Assembly: GCF_019710745.1 (NCBI RefSeq)
Contig: NZ_JAHKJW010000020.1
Span: 62,001-126,000, forward strand
DNA: 64,000 bases
Direction: 5' to 3'
From: Streptomyces beigongshangae
Lineage (GTDB): Bacteria > Actinomycetota > Actinomycetes > Streptomycetales > Streptomycetaceae
Shown piece after piece: positions 32,993 through 40,994 of the stretch. Position 1 is the stretch's first letter. Each line of letters begins with the position of its first letter. The notes beneath the pieces were generated by a model. The model was not told where the DNA came from, ran no database searches, and saw only the letters and a list, made by a program, of their open reading frames with translations. The position numbers and the translations under genes are program-made.

Positions 32993-33288
32993 TTCTTCGG
33001 CTTCTTCTCGTTGGCTTTGCTTAGATCGTCGTCGAGGTCTTCGAATGCCTTCTTCGTGCCGCCCACGAGCTTTCCGACCGATTCGATGCCTTCGATGAGC
33101 TTTGTGCGGTAGTCGTCCCAGTTGTCGACGAAATCCCCCATGGCTTCAGCTATCGCACTGGATCCCCAGTGTTGCCTCATGTCATCGCGACGGTTTTCGA
33201 TGTCCTTGAACGTCCGGCTGAGCTGGTCGAGCTTCCGCTCGGAGTCGGAGAGGAACTCGAAGTCGACTGTCAGGTCCGGGTCTGCCAC
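32989..33288 (-). CDS. WXG-like partner protein of the type VII substrate
   Basis: 99 residues from GTG 33288 with GAGGAGGG upstream. Helix (SDSERKLDQLSRTFKDIENRRDDMRQHWGS) - turn - helix (MGDFVDNWDDYRTKLIEGIESV, AFEDLDDDLSKANEKK). HWGS supplies a W-x-G-like turn. It is similar in size and in the F-x-x-N-W-x-D motif to the protein at 47077-47397. It should dimerise with the N-terminal helices of the 452-aa protein for export. Confidence 0.82.
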   Translation of the reverse strand: MADPDLTVDFEFLSDSERKLDQLSRTFKDIENRRDDMRQHWGSSAIAEAMGDFVDNWDDYRTKLIEGIESVGKLVGGTKKAFEDLDDDLSKANEKKPKK

Positions 33289-33670
33289 TGCCGGCCCTCC
33301 TCGTGTCCGGGGGTTGATTTGACTGAGGTGAGCTGTCCCTCGCTGTTGGATCTGATGTCATCTCCGGCGTGGACCGGCGGGGGTGAGAGTACTGCCGTGC
33401 CAACGACGGCTGTGACGGGCGAAGCACGACGCTCCACGAAGGGCTCCCCATTGAGAAAAGATGCAGTCCGGAGCAAAGAGGGATATTTACGCTACGCACA
33501 CCCTGTGAGTATTATTCTGACGCCGCTGTTTTCGACGCCAGCCTTCTTCCGGCGGCGAGGACTGGCCGAACCGCCCATGCCAAGAATTCCTTTCTTTTGC
33601 CAACGAATGCGTGAGTCGTTTCGTTGGCGGCCGACTCAGGGGAGGGCGTGCCGTACAGCGCGTTTCGCGG
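33289..33670. other. 382-base gap upstream of the type VII module
   Basis: No gene seen. It probably contains the promoter of the minus-strand module: an A/T-rich stretch at about 33480-33490 reads GTAAATATCC on the minus strand. Base composition is lower in G/C than flanking genes. Confidence 0.5.
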
Positions 33671-34756
33671 TCAGCGGTTGACCGACTGGATTTCCTCGAC
33701 CGTGATGTCCTGGGTTGCTTCGATCGTGCCGTCCGGCATGCCGATCGGGCCGGCCTGGCCCGTGCCCGTCCAGCTGATCTCCCAGGTGAGAGCCGCCTTG
33801 AGGGGGATCGTTCCGCCGTTGGACGAGCGGTGGTAGACGATGCCGCAGGGCGGAGTCTCCTTGGCTTTCCCCTTGGCGTAGGGCTCGCCGATCCTGCCGT
33901 CGACGATGGGGCATCCGCCGTCGGCGGGGATCGTCGTGGCGTCCGTCGTGCCAGGGCTGAGCGTCAGAGACTTGGGCTTCGCCGTCGTGGTCGCCTGGAT
34001 GTTGAAGCCGGGAACGTTGATGGCCGCCGTCGCCTGGACCTCGTCGAACACGGCTTCGTCGAGCCACGCCCAGGTCGGCAGGTTCACCTTGGTGATGGCC
34101 TCGGGGGCGAGAGACACCTTCGTGCCCGGCAGTTCCATGTGCTGGTAGGCCAGGGCCGCGAGCATCTCCGGGGTGATGGCCTGCTCGTACTGCGGTGGCG
34201 GGGCTTCGCCGTTGTCGACCCAGAAGGGCAGGTCGGAGCACGCTTTTCGCTTGAGGATGTCCGGCTCGGCGGGGTTCTCGACGGCGGCCCAGAACATCCC
34301 CTCGCCGTCCTTGTCGACGTTGTAGTCCTTGTAGCCGGGTGTGTCGGTCCAGCCGTAGTCGTCCTCGTAGTGGCGCTGCATCTCACCGATCGCCGCACCC
34401 GCGTGGCCGGTCATGCCGGGTTGGTTCTTGGCGGTCTCGATGTTCTTGGACATCTCCTTCTTGAAGTCCTTGGCACCGAGGTAGGGGGCGTACCAGCAGG
34501 GTGGCGGTGACCAGTTGACGTCGGCGGAGGAGATGTTGCCGGTGCTGCCGGTCTTGGTGACCGATCCGGAGTACTGGACGCGGGCGGCGGCGTAGATGCC
34601 GGCGCCGTCGCTGCCGCCTTGCTGTTCGCTGTTGGCGCCTTCGCCATTGCGTTTCGGCTCTGCCGCATGGGCCGGTGGCGCCAATATGAGGGCGCCGAGG
34701 GCCAGAGTCAGGGCTACCGTTCGGATGTTGAGGGGCATATGCCGCACTACGTTCAC
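33671..34756 (-). CDS. Secreted protein of unknown function
   Basis: 361 residues from GTG 34756, in a GTGA overlap with the lipoprotein gene; ATG 34738 is an alternative. Signal peptide TVALTLALGALILAPPAHAAEP with cleavage after AHA. The mature part has four Cys (in SPPPCWYAPYLG, KACSD, GGCPIV, PPCGIV), which may form disulfides, and a beta-rich C-terminal half (LKAALTWEISWTGTGQAG). Family not recognised. Coupled to the lipoprotein, so the two probably act together outside the cell. Confidence 0.8.
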   Translation of the reverse strand: MNVVRHMPLNIRTVALTLALGALILAPPAHAAEPKRNGEGANSEQQGGSDGAGIYAAARVQYSGSVTKTGSTGNISSADVNWSPPPCWYAPYLGAKDFKKEMSKNIETAKNQPGMTGHAGAAIGEMQRHYEDDYGWTDTPGYKDYNVDKDGEGMFWAAVENPAEPDILKRKACSDLPFWVDNGEAPPPQYEQAITPEMLAALAYQHMELPGTKVSLAPEAITKVNLPTWAWLDEAVFDEVQATAAINVPGFNIQATTTAKPKSLTLSPGTTDATTIPADGGCPIVDGRIGEPYAKGKAKETPPCGIVYHRSSNGGTIPLKAALTWEISWTGTGQAGPIGMPDGTIEATQDITVEEIQSVNR

Positions 34757-35421
34757 TGGCACTTCACCGCCTCCTCCTCGACGAACACCTTGGAGGCCTG
34801 CCACAACTTGTCGCTCGTGGGGAACTTGACCATGATGATCTTGAAGTGGTCGAAGTCCGCGATGCTGGGCTTGGTCGTGTGGACCTTCCCGGTCTTGACC
34901 TCTTTGCCGTAGAACTTGCTGGAGTCCACGCAGAACGCAATCTCCACCGAATTGCCGCCCGGGGCGGATCGGGTCGTGGCTTGGTAGTGGCGCCGGGTGC
35001 CGGTGGCCGTCCATCCATCGTCGACCCTTGAGCTGATCTGCGTCTCCGCGTAGTGGAGGCCATCACCTGTGGAGTACGCGGTCACGGCAGCGTCTTTGGT
35101 CGTTCCCTTGTTCACGCCCCGGTAGATAGCGCGGATGTAGTTCGCGGCGTCGTCCATCGCCGCCGCCTCGTTCTTCTTCTCCGGCTTGTCCCAGTCGAAG
35201 ACCAGGTCCATGTCCTTGGGCAGGGACACGTCCACGCCGTCCGGCTTGTCCTTCGCCGCTCCCGCCGGCTCCGCCGACTTCTTCGGCTTCTCCGTGCCCT
35301 GTTCCGCGCCTGCGATCTTGTCGTTGTCACTGGACTTGTCGTCCTCGCCGCCGCACGCCGTCAGTAGCAGTGCTGCGGTCGTGGCGAGCGCGGCAGCAAC
35401 GGGCAAAGAGCGGCGCTTCAC
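34753..35421 (-). CDS. Lipoprotein of unknown function
   Basis: 222 residues. Lipobox LLLTAC with Cys23, then an acidic/Lys-rich linker (GGEDDKSSDNDK...PKKSAEPAG). The following 140 residues have the NTF2-like look of many streptomycete lipoproteins (AMDDAANYIRAIYRGVNKG, VEIAFCVDSSKF, KIIMVKFPTSDKLWQASK). Two Cys (AFCVD and VKCQ end) may pair. First gene of a two-gene unit with the secreted protein at 33671. Confidence 0.85.
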   Translation of the reverse strand: MKRRSLPVAAALATTAALLLTACGGEDDKSSDNDKIAGAEQGTEKPKKSAEPAGAAKDKPDGVDVSLPKDMDLVFDWDKPEKKNEAAAMDDAANYIRAIYRGVNKGTTKDAAVTAYSTGDGLHYAETQISSRVDDGWTATGTRRHYQATTRSAPGGNSVEIAFCVDSSKFYGKEVKTGKVHTTKPSIADFDHFKIIMVKFPTSDKLWQASKVFVEEEAVKCQ

Positions 35422-35439
35422 AGTGAACCCCCGTGAGAT

Positions 35440-36000
35440 TTAGATGTATTCAGGAGGCACGACGGTATCTGCGGGGCGGGCGGTTTCGCTACCGCGAACC
35501 CCCTTGTGCGGCCGGTCGGACATGGAGGAATCGGGGCAAGTCGGTGACGTAAGTGACTCGATCGTGTCTGGGGGTGCGGTGGTCCCGGACGGCCTTCGGG
35601 TCCCGGATGGCGGCGTGCGTCCGGGACCCGAAGGGCTTCGGTTCCGCCGGGCCGTGCCGGACTCAGGCGTCCGGCAGCGCGGGCACCTGCACGGCGGGTA
35701 CGCCGACGTCTGCGGCAACGGACCGGCCCCTCCGCCGGCCCGGACTTCGACCTTGCTCCGTTCCCTGGTCACGGCGCCCTGTGCGTCGACCGTGTGGACC
35801 CGCAGCGTGAGGCCGGAACCCTCGGAGGGTGTGCCTGTGAGTTCCAGGGGAGCGCTCATGGGCGGGTGCTGGTCGGCGCACTCGGCGCACGCGTAGACGT
35901 TGAAGCCGGGACCCGTCGCCGCGTGCACCTCGTGGACCAGTACCGGGTGGTTCGTCAGGCGGTGGCAGCGGGCGCACATCCGTACGGCCGGGCGCGTCAT
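35440..36000 (-). CDS. Zinc-ribbon-like protein with disordered tail
   Basis: 186 residues. The N-terminal 45 residues carry two C-x-x-C pairs (MCARCHRL and YACAECADQH), a probable zinc ribbon, with VLVHEVHAATGPGFN between. A third C-x-C-x-x-C cluster (PPCRCPRCRTP) lies near residue 103. The last 80 residues are Pro/Arg/Thr-rich and probably unstructured, or read out of the ancestral frame. Start could also be the Met at residue 8. Role unknown. Confidence 0.6.
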   Translation of the reverse strand: MTRPAVRMCARCHRLTNHPVLVHEVHAATGPGFNVYACAECADQHPPMSAPLELTGTPSEGSGLTLRVHTVDAQGAVTRERSKVEVRAGGGAGPLPQTSAYPPCRCPRCRTPESGTARRNRSPSGPGRTPPSGTRRPSGTTAPPDTIESLTSPTCPDSSMSDRPHKGVRGSETARPADTVVPPEYI

Positions 36001-36323
36001 CGGGCGGTCGCCGGGATGCCATGGACATGGTCCGGGCCGAGGTGGGGCGGTGGGACCGGGAAGAAGCGGAGGGGCGGGGGTGCTCCCAGGCGGCGTCGGC
36101 CCTGAGGGGTGGGGGTGCAGAGGCCCGGTACCCGGGCGAAGAGGCGGAGAGTGAGGTCCAGCGCGTTGACGCTCCTTGGAAGCGTTGGCCGTGCCCCGGG
36201 ACGGTCGCCGCCGTCGCCGGGGTTTTTCGTGCCTTCAGAATTCATTGCTGCGCATGTCAGTGCACAGCGGTTTGTAGCTGTAGGGCTATTGGCGCAGCTC
36301 AGTGCTGTTTTGCGGTGGTTGTC
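36001..36323. other. 323-base gap before the GntR gene
   Basis: No gene seen. The last 90 bases are less G/C-rich and should carry the promoter of the GntR gene. No clear GntR operator palindrome was found. Confidence 0.5.
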
Positions 36324-36602
36324 ATGGCGGCAGACACAGGCGATTCACCGATCGACCCGAACAAGATCGCGTACGTGTATATGCAGGTGGCTGACCACAT
36401 TGCTGCCCGGATCGCGTCGGGTGAGCTTCGGCCGGGGGCGCGGTTGCCCGGGGAGCGGGACCTCGGAACGGAGTACGGAGTCGCCTACCTGACCGCCCGC
36501 CGGGCCATCCGCGAACTCCGTGAACGCGGACTCGTCCTCACCCTCCCCGCCAAGGGCACCTTCGTCGCGTACCCCGAGACCGGCGACGGTCAGGACCGGT
36601 AG
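36324..36602 (+). CDS. Short GntR-family regulator (DNA-binding domain only)
   Basis: 92 residues from ATG 36324. A complete GntR winged helix: VYMQVADHIAARIASGELRPGARLPGERDL, VAYLTARRAIRELRERGLVLTLPAKGTFVA. There is no effector domain, unlike typical 240-residue GntR proteins, so it may act as a constitutive or protein-partnered regulator, as in other small YtrA/GntR forms of streptomycetes. It lies downstream of the type VII region and upstream of a metallophosphatase. Confidence 0.9.
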   Translation: MAADTGDSPIDPNKIAYVYMQVADHIAARIASGELRPGARLPGERDLGTEYGVAYLTARRAIRELRERGLVLTLPAKGTFVAYPETGDGQDR

Positions 36603-36686
36603 ACGGTAGGTGCCAGGCGGCCGGACGTCGCGGCGCCGTCGCCGCCCGAACTGTTCGCGTTCACCGCACGTGGGCACAAAACAGGC

Positions 36687-38243
36687 ATGCCATGCTGTCT
36701 CTCCGCCCCGCACGACGTCCTGCGGTCCGCCGCGACCTGTGCCCCCGCCCTCCTCCGAGCCCTCCACTCCGCCGCCCGTCGCGGTACGGCGCAGGCGCGC
36801 CACCCCCGAGGACCCGACGGCCCTGACGCCGTGTCCGCCGTCAACCTGGAGCTGGTGACCCTCACGGAGGACCGGGCCGTCATCACCTGGCACACCGGTG
36901 CGGAAGGCAGCGACGACGGGTTCGGGCACATGGTTCCCGCGGTGACCGAGGGCGAGGTCGTCTACGGCACGCATCCCGCCCGGCTCAACCGCACCGCGGC
37001 CGAAGGCCGGCGGACCGCCCACCACTACGTGGAGCTGACCGGCCTGGAACCCGGCCAGACGTACTACTACCAGGCCCGTTCCCGGGGCACGGCGGCCACG
37101 CCCACTCCGCTGCACCTGGTGAAGGGGAACGCCGTGGGGACCTCCCTCCACGGATTCGGCACCCACGGCGGCCCGTACTCCTTCACCACGCCGCAACCGC
37201 CGCCCGGCCGCCACCTGCTGTCGGTCGCGCTCTGCAACGACCTGCATCTCGGTGAGACCACCGCCGGACTGGTGGCGGGCGTGCCGATGATGCGCGGCAT
37301 CTCGCAGCGGCTCGGCCTCGCCCCGTACCCGGAGGTCATGGGCAGGGCACTGGTGGAGGAGGCGCACCGGCGCGGCGCCGACCGGCTGGTGGCCGCGGGG
37401 GACATATCCGCCGGCGGGGCACCGCGCGACCTGACGGAGGCCAGGCGGCTGCTGGACGGGTTCGGCACGTACGGGCAGGACTACTTCGTCGTCCGCGGCA
37501 ACCACGACCGGCGGCGCGGGCAGGGTGAGGACAGCTTTCCGCACGCCTTTCCCGTAGCCGTCGGCGGCAGGCCAGGTGACGGACCGGGTGACGGACCGGG
37601 TGACGGACCGGGTGGCGGACCGGGCGACGGGGCCGCGTACTTCGTCCAAGACCTCGGTGGACTGCGGATCATCGGACTGGACACCTACGAGAAGAAGGGG
37701 AACGGCGCCAACTCGGGCGGCCTCTCCGACGAACAGCTCTCCTGGTTCCGGGCGCGGCTGCGGGACCACGCGGACCAGCCCACGATGGTCTTCGGGCACC
37801 ATCCGCTGACCGTACGCAACTCGCCGTTCCCCGTGACGGGCGGGCAGCGCCTGAACCGCCGCCAGGCCCGTACGATCCTCGACGCGTACGCCGCCGCCCC
37901 CGGCGTCTTCCTCCACCACGCGGGCCACACCCACCGCAACAAGCGCACGGTCCTCCCGCAGGCGCGGCACGTCACGTTGCAGGAGGTGGGCGCGGTGAAG
38001 GAGTACCCCGGCGGTTTCTGTCTGCTGCGCGTACACACGGGCGGGTACGCCCTCAACTACTACAAGACCAGCAGCGGGCCGGCGCGGGAGTGGAGCGAGC
38101 GCAGCAGGCGCGTGGCGGCGGGCCTGTGGCCGCAGTACGCCCTGGGCCGCTCGGTCTGCGACCGCAACAGCGTCACGGTGCGCGACCTGTCCGGCATCGA
38201 GCCGGCGGGGGTGCGGCGGCCCGCGCTCGACGGCGCCGTCTGA
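36687..38243 (+). CDS. Metallophosphoesterase with purple-acid-phosphatase-like N-domain
   Basis: 518 residues. An N-terminal fibronectin-III-like domain (LELVTLTEDRAVITWHTG to LEPGQTYYYQARS) is followed by the calcineurin-like core with metal ligands in NDLHLGE, AAGDISAGG, VRGNHDR, GHHPLT and HHAGHTHRN. It should hydrolyse phosphoesters; substrate unknown. No signal peptide is convincing with this start. An in-frame PGDG repeat interrupts the core at about residue 295-315. Confidence 0.88.
   Translation: MPCCLSAPHDVLRSAATCAPALLRALHSAARRGTAQARHPRGPDGPDAVSAVNLELVTLTEDRAVITWHTGAEGSDDGFGHMVPAVTEGEVVYGTHPARLNRTAAEGRRTAHHYVELTGLEPGQTYYYQARSRGTAATPTPLHLVKGNAVGTSLHGFGTHGGPYSFTTPQPPPGRHLLSVALCNDLHLGETTAGLVAGVPMMRGISQRLGLAPYPEVMGRALVEEAHRRGADRLVAAGDISAGGAPRDLTEARRLLDGFGTYGQDYFVVRGNHDRRRGQGEDSFPHAFPVAVGGRPGDGPGDGPGDGPGGGPGDGAAYFVQDLGGLRIIGLDTYEKKGNGANSGGLSDEQLSWFRARLRDHADQPTMVFGHHPLTVRNSPFPVTGGQRLNRRQARTILDAYAAAPGVFLHHAGHTHRNKRTVLPQARHVTLQEVGAVKEYPGGFCLLRVHTGGYALNYYKTSSGPAREWSERSRRVAAGLWPQYALGRSVCDRNSVTVRDLSGIEPAGVRRPALDGAV
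37571..37630. repeat. 12-bp tandem repeat in the metallophosphoesterase gene
   Basis: About five units of GGTGACGGACCG encode PGDG/PGGG. All in frame, within a loop between the GNHD motif and the next beta strand. Confidence 0.75.
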
Positions 38244-38249
38244 AGCGAT

Positions 38250-38286
38250 CCCCGGGAGAGGGGGGAGGGGGAGGGGGAGGGGGGAA
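38250..38286 (+). repeat. G-rich tract between genes
   Basis: Runs of GGG, GGGGGG, GGGGG, GGGGG and GGGGGG separated by single A or GA. Five G-runs with one- to two-base loops could fold into a G-quadruplex on the plus strand, just after the metallophosphoesterase stop codon. Confidence 0.7.
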
Positions 38287-38385
38287 CGCGGGTGAGGGCG
38301 GACTGCCGGGGACGCGGGCGCAAGCGGCCTCGTAGGCTTGCGCGCAGCCGTCGCAACCACCGGAACCCGGGAGAGACCAACCGAC

Positions 38386-39033
38386 ATGGCCCGCTACATG
38401 GAAACCCTCACCATCGAGCGCGGTGGCTTCCGGATCAAGGTGCCCGAGTCGTGGTGGGAGTTCGACGTACGGCCCGAGTCGCGGGACGACTCGATCCGCC
38501 GCATGGTGGCCGAGCGCCTGCGCCAGCAGCCCGAGTTGATCGAGTACAAGGACACCTACACCGCCTTCCTGCAGAAGTCCGCGGCGGACGCCTGGAAGTC
38601 CGGCGCGCTGTACTGCGGCTGCATGGCCGAGAGTTTCGGCGGGGACGTCCCGATCACCGGGTCGGTCACCGTCTCGCTCGTCGGCGGGCGTACGAAGGAC
38701 GGCGAACCCCTCTCCACCGACCCGCAGGTCATGGCGGGCCAGCTCGCCGTGCGGGAGGCCAAGAAGGAGGGCGACGCGTGGCGGAAGGTCACGACGGTCG
38801 ACATCCCGGACGTCGGTTCTGCCGCGCGGACGTACGGCATCGAGGACATCCCCGTACCCGGCGACGCACTCAACCGCACCGTCCGCGCCGTACTCATGCA
38901 GACGTTCATCCCCGTTCCGGGCCAGGAGGGCAAGGTCGCCCTCGTCGCCGGGAGCAGCCAGGTGCTCGATCTCGCGGACTCGTTCTTCGACATCTTCGAC
39001 GCGATCACGTCGACGTTCCGCTTCGTGGAGTAG
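38386..39033 (+). CDS. Unknown protein, paralogue-like to the type VII module protein at 30572
   Basis: 215 residues from ATG 38386 after GGGAGAGA. Segment order matches the minus-strand protein at 30572-31249: GGFRIKVPESWWEFDVRPESR, DSIRRMVAERLRQQPE, a GALYCGCMAESFGG...SVTVSLV centre and the ending FFDIFDAITSTFRFVE. No membrane helix or signal. A TAGGCT box at 38335-38340 may be its -10. Followed by remnants of a type VII toxin gene, which again associates the family with these substrates. Confidence 0.78.
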   Translation: MARYMETLTIERGGFRIKVPESWWEFDVRPESRDDSIRRMVAERLRQQPELIEYKDTYTAFLQKSAADAWKSGALYCGCMAESFGGDVPITGSVTVSLVGGRTKDGEPLSTDPQVMAGQLAVREAKKEGDAWRKVTTVDIPDVGSAARTYGIEDIPVPGDALNRTVRAVLMQTFIPVPGQEGKVALVAGSSQVLDLADSFFDIFDAITSTFRFVE

Positions 39034-40217
39034 GAGGGTGACGTAGGGCCGTATCCCCTGCAGCGGCCCTCGTTGCCCTGCCGTCCCCGCAACCTTTTCA
39101 TCGAACACCCGTACCCATTAGCTTCACGTGTGTGCGTACGCGTGTGTGGTCGGCGGGGTCGGCGGGGTCGGTGTGGTGGGGGTTCGGGGTGGCGGGGGAG
39201 GATGCCGTCCTGTCGATGGTGGGCAAGACGGCTGAGGTGTTCCGGGGCGAGTTCTCGGGTGTGCCGAAGAATCTCAAAAAGCTGAAGAAGTCCTATGACC
39301 TGGCCGGGGATGCGCTCTGTCGATCCCGCCAGGATGGAAGGTCGGCGGTTTCGCCCCGTGGCACGTCACCGGCCCGCAGGAAGTCCGGTGCGGGTGCGGA
39401 CAGGAGATGGATCGCCTCCTGACCATGGACAGCAGGGAATGGGACAGGGGAACTCGAAGCCGGGTTCCCCTCGAAGACCGCGACGCGGTCGACACGGAGG
39501 CGAACACCCCTACCCGGATCGTGGTGGGACGGGGCGGCTCCCTCCTGGTCTTCGTCTGCCCGTCGGCCTGGGCTCATCCGCACCGGATCGTTCTTCAGTA
39601 ACAGGAGCGGTGAGGAGAGCGGGGAGGGAAGTGGTGAGGGAGAGCAATACGGTCGGCTTTCACCTCTTCGGTTGCTCCACGGGCGGACGTCACCCCCGCC
39701 GACGTGGCGAACAGCGGGCCGGCCGGGCTTCACCGGTACGGGGGAAGAGGCCCTCTCATCGCAAACCGACCCCCCCGTCACCGACAGCGACCCATGGCCG
39801 AAGATCGTCCCGTGCGTCGCACGGTTCTCGTGAGCGCGGTGTACGGAAGTGGTGGACGCACCGTGACCGTGCAGGTCAGGCAGGGGAGTTGGGTATTCGC
39901 TGGTGCACAGGGGATCGTCCCCGCGCGGACCTTTTCCCGGCCGGGAACCGAACGGCCCCGGTTGCGCGTGGACACCGTCGGGGCGTGTGAGGTCCACGGT
40001 CGCGGTCGCGTCTTGAGGGGCTTATGTGCTGCTGATACGGTGCGATGACTTGACACCCGTTCACGCCTGTTCCGGCCATGGCCGGTCGGGGGAGTGCGAC
40101 CAGGCCGGACGGCGGCACGCCCGGTGAGGGTGAAGCGGTCGGAATGGCCGGAGTGGTCGGAGTGTGTCGGGTGTCCTGGACTACAGAGACCTTCTTGGGT
40201 GTACGGGGAGCGGTTGC
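39034..40217. other. 1.2-kb degenerate region between the type VII island and the Tad locus
   Basis: Apart from the toxin fragment at 39195-39310 no intact gene is seen. A second possible scrap lies at about 39470-39600 (TRIVVGRGGSLLVFVCPS ... HPHRIVLQ, stop), which looks like the end of a small globular protein without its beginning. The rest has short open frames on both strands without family resemblance or ribosome sites. It looks like a deletion-scarred toxin/immunity site. Confidence 0.55.
39195..39310 (+). pseudogene. Truncated N-terminal fragment of a type VII toxin-like protein
   Basis: One frame reads EDAVLSMVGKTAEVF, then FSGVPKNLKKLKKSYDLAGDAL, the conserved helix-turn-helix beginning of streptomycete putative type-VII-secreted proteins (usually ...WVGKTA...VPKNLKKLKKSY..AGDAL). 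Upstream start and the remaining several hundred residues are missing; after CRSRQDG the frame carries unrelated sequence. Considered a decayed toxin gene. Confidence 0.6.
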
Positions 40218-40973
40218 GTGAAGATCCAAGAGCGTACGGGGGCGGGCCGCAACCGGTCCTCCGCGCCGGCTCAGCCGATGATGGGGGAGCGTCTTCCCAC
40301 GCCTCCTCGCGAGCGCAAACCGGCGTTGGCCGCGCTCGCGGTGCTGCTGATCCTCGTGGGTGCGCTCGGGGCGACCATGCTGGTGCTCCGCGCCGGCGAC
40401 CGTGTCGAGGTCGTCAAGGTGACCGCTGACATCCAGCCCGGTGAGTCCGTGGGCAAGAAGGTGGAGCCGGTCCTGGTGGCCGGCGACGCCGGGATCAACT
40501 ACATCAAGTGGACCCAGCTCGAAGCCCTGAAGGAGCTCAAGGCCAAGTCCACGATCTACAGGGGCACCCTCGTCATCGGCGAGATGTTCGGCACCGAGAG
40601 CAGCCTCCCGGCCGGTAAGGCCGTCGTCGGCCTCTCCCTCAAGGAGGGGCAGTACCCGGCGGGCATCGAAGCGGGCGACCTCGTGGCCGCCTACCGGGTC
40701 GGCAACACGGGTTCCTCGAACTCCGGCTCGGGCTCGGGCTCAAGTTCCGGTTCCGGCTCGGACGACGGGACGGGCTCCGGCTCCGCGGGCGGCGCCGACG
40801 TGCCCATCGTCGAGAACGCCCGTGTCACCGACGTGCCGGACACCAGGAGCGACAGCACCATCGGCAGTACCAACAAGCGTGTCACCGTGACCGTCGACGA
40901 GAGCGCCGCCGCCGCGCTGGCCCGTGCCGCCGCGGCGAACCAGGTCGCCCTCGTCAAGGTCCCCGGCAACTAG
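40218..40973 (+). CDS. SAF-domain membrane protein (RcpC/CpaB-like) of the Tad locus
   Basis: 251 residues from GTG 40218. One membrane helix (ALAALAVLLILVGALGATMLVL, about 37-58), then a SAF-like beta domain (VVKVTADIQPGESVGKKVEP, YRGTLVIGEMFGTESSLPAGKAVVGLSL, GDLVAAYRVG) and a Ser/Gly-rich linker before a final beta-helix part. CpaB/RcpC proteins sit at the outer face of Tad pilus machines. First gene of the pilus run, 21 bases before the TadZ gene. Confidence 0.82.
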   Translation: MKIQERTGAGRNRSSAPAQPMMGERLPTPPRERKPALAALAVLLILVGALGATMLVLRAGDRVEVVKVTADIQPGESVGKKVEPVLVAGDAGINYIKWTQLEALKELKAKSTIYRGTLVIGEMFGTESSLPAGKAVVGLSLKEGQYPAGIEAGDLVAAYRVGNTGSSNSGSGSGSSSGSGSDDGTGSGSAGGADVPIVENARVTDVPDTRSDSTIGSTNKRVTVTVDESAAAALARAAAANQVALVKVPGN

Positions 40974-40994
40974 CGGCGGAGAGTCACCCACACC

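Noticed and set aside
38250..38290. The G-rich tract as a ribosome-binding site or CRISPR-like repeat
   Set aside because: It is too far from the next start codon and has no spacer structure. No CRISPR array was found anywhere in the window.
39704..40048. A 114-codon plus-strand frame before the Tad locus
   Set aside because: No ribosome site, no family resemblance, and it overlaps equally long frames on the other strand in a degenerate region.
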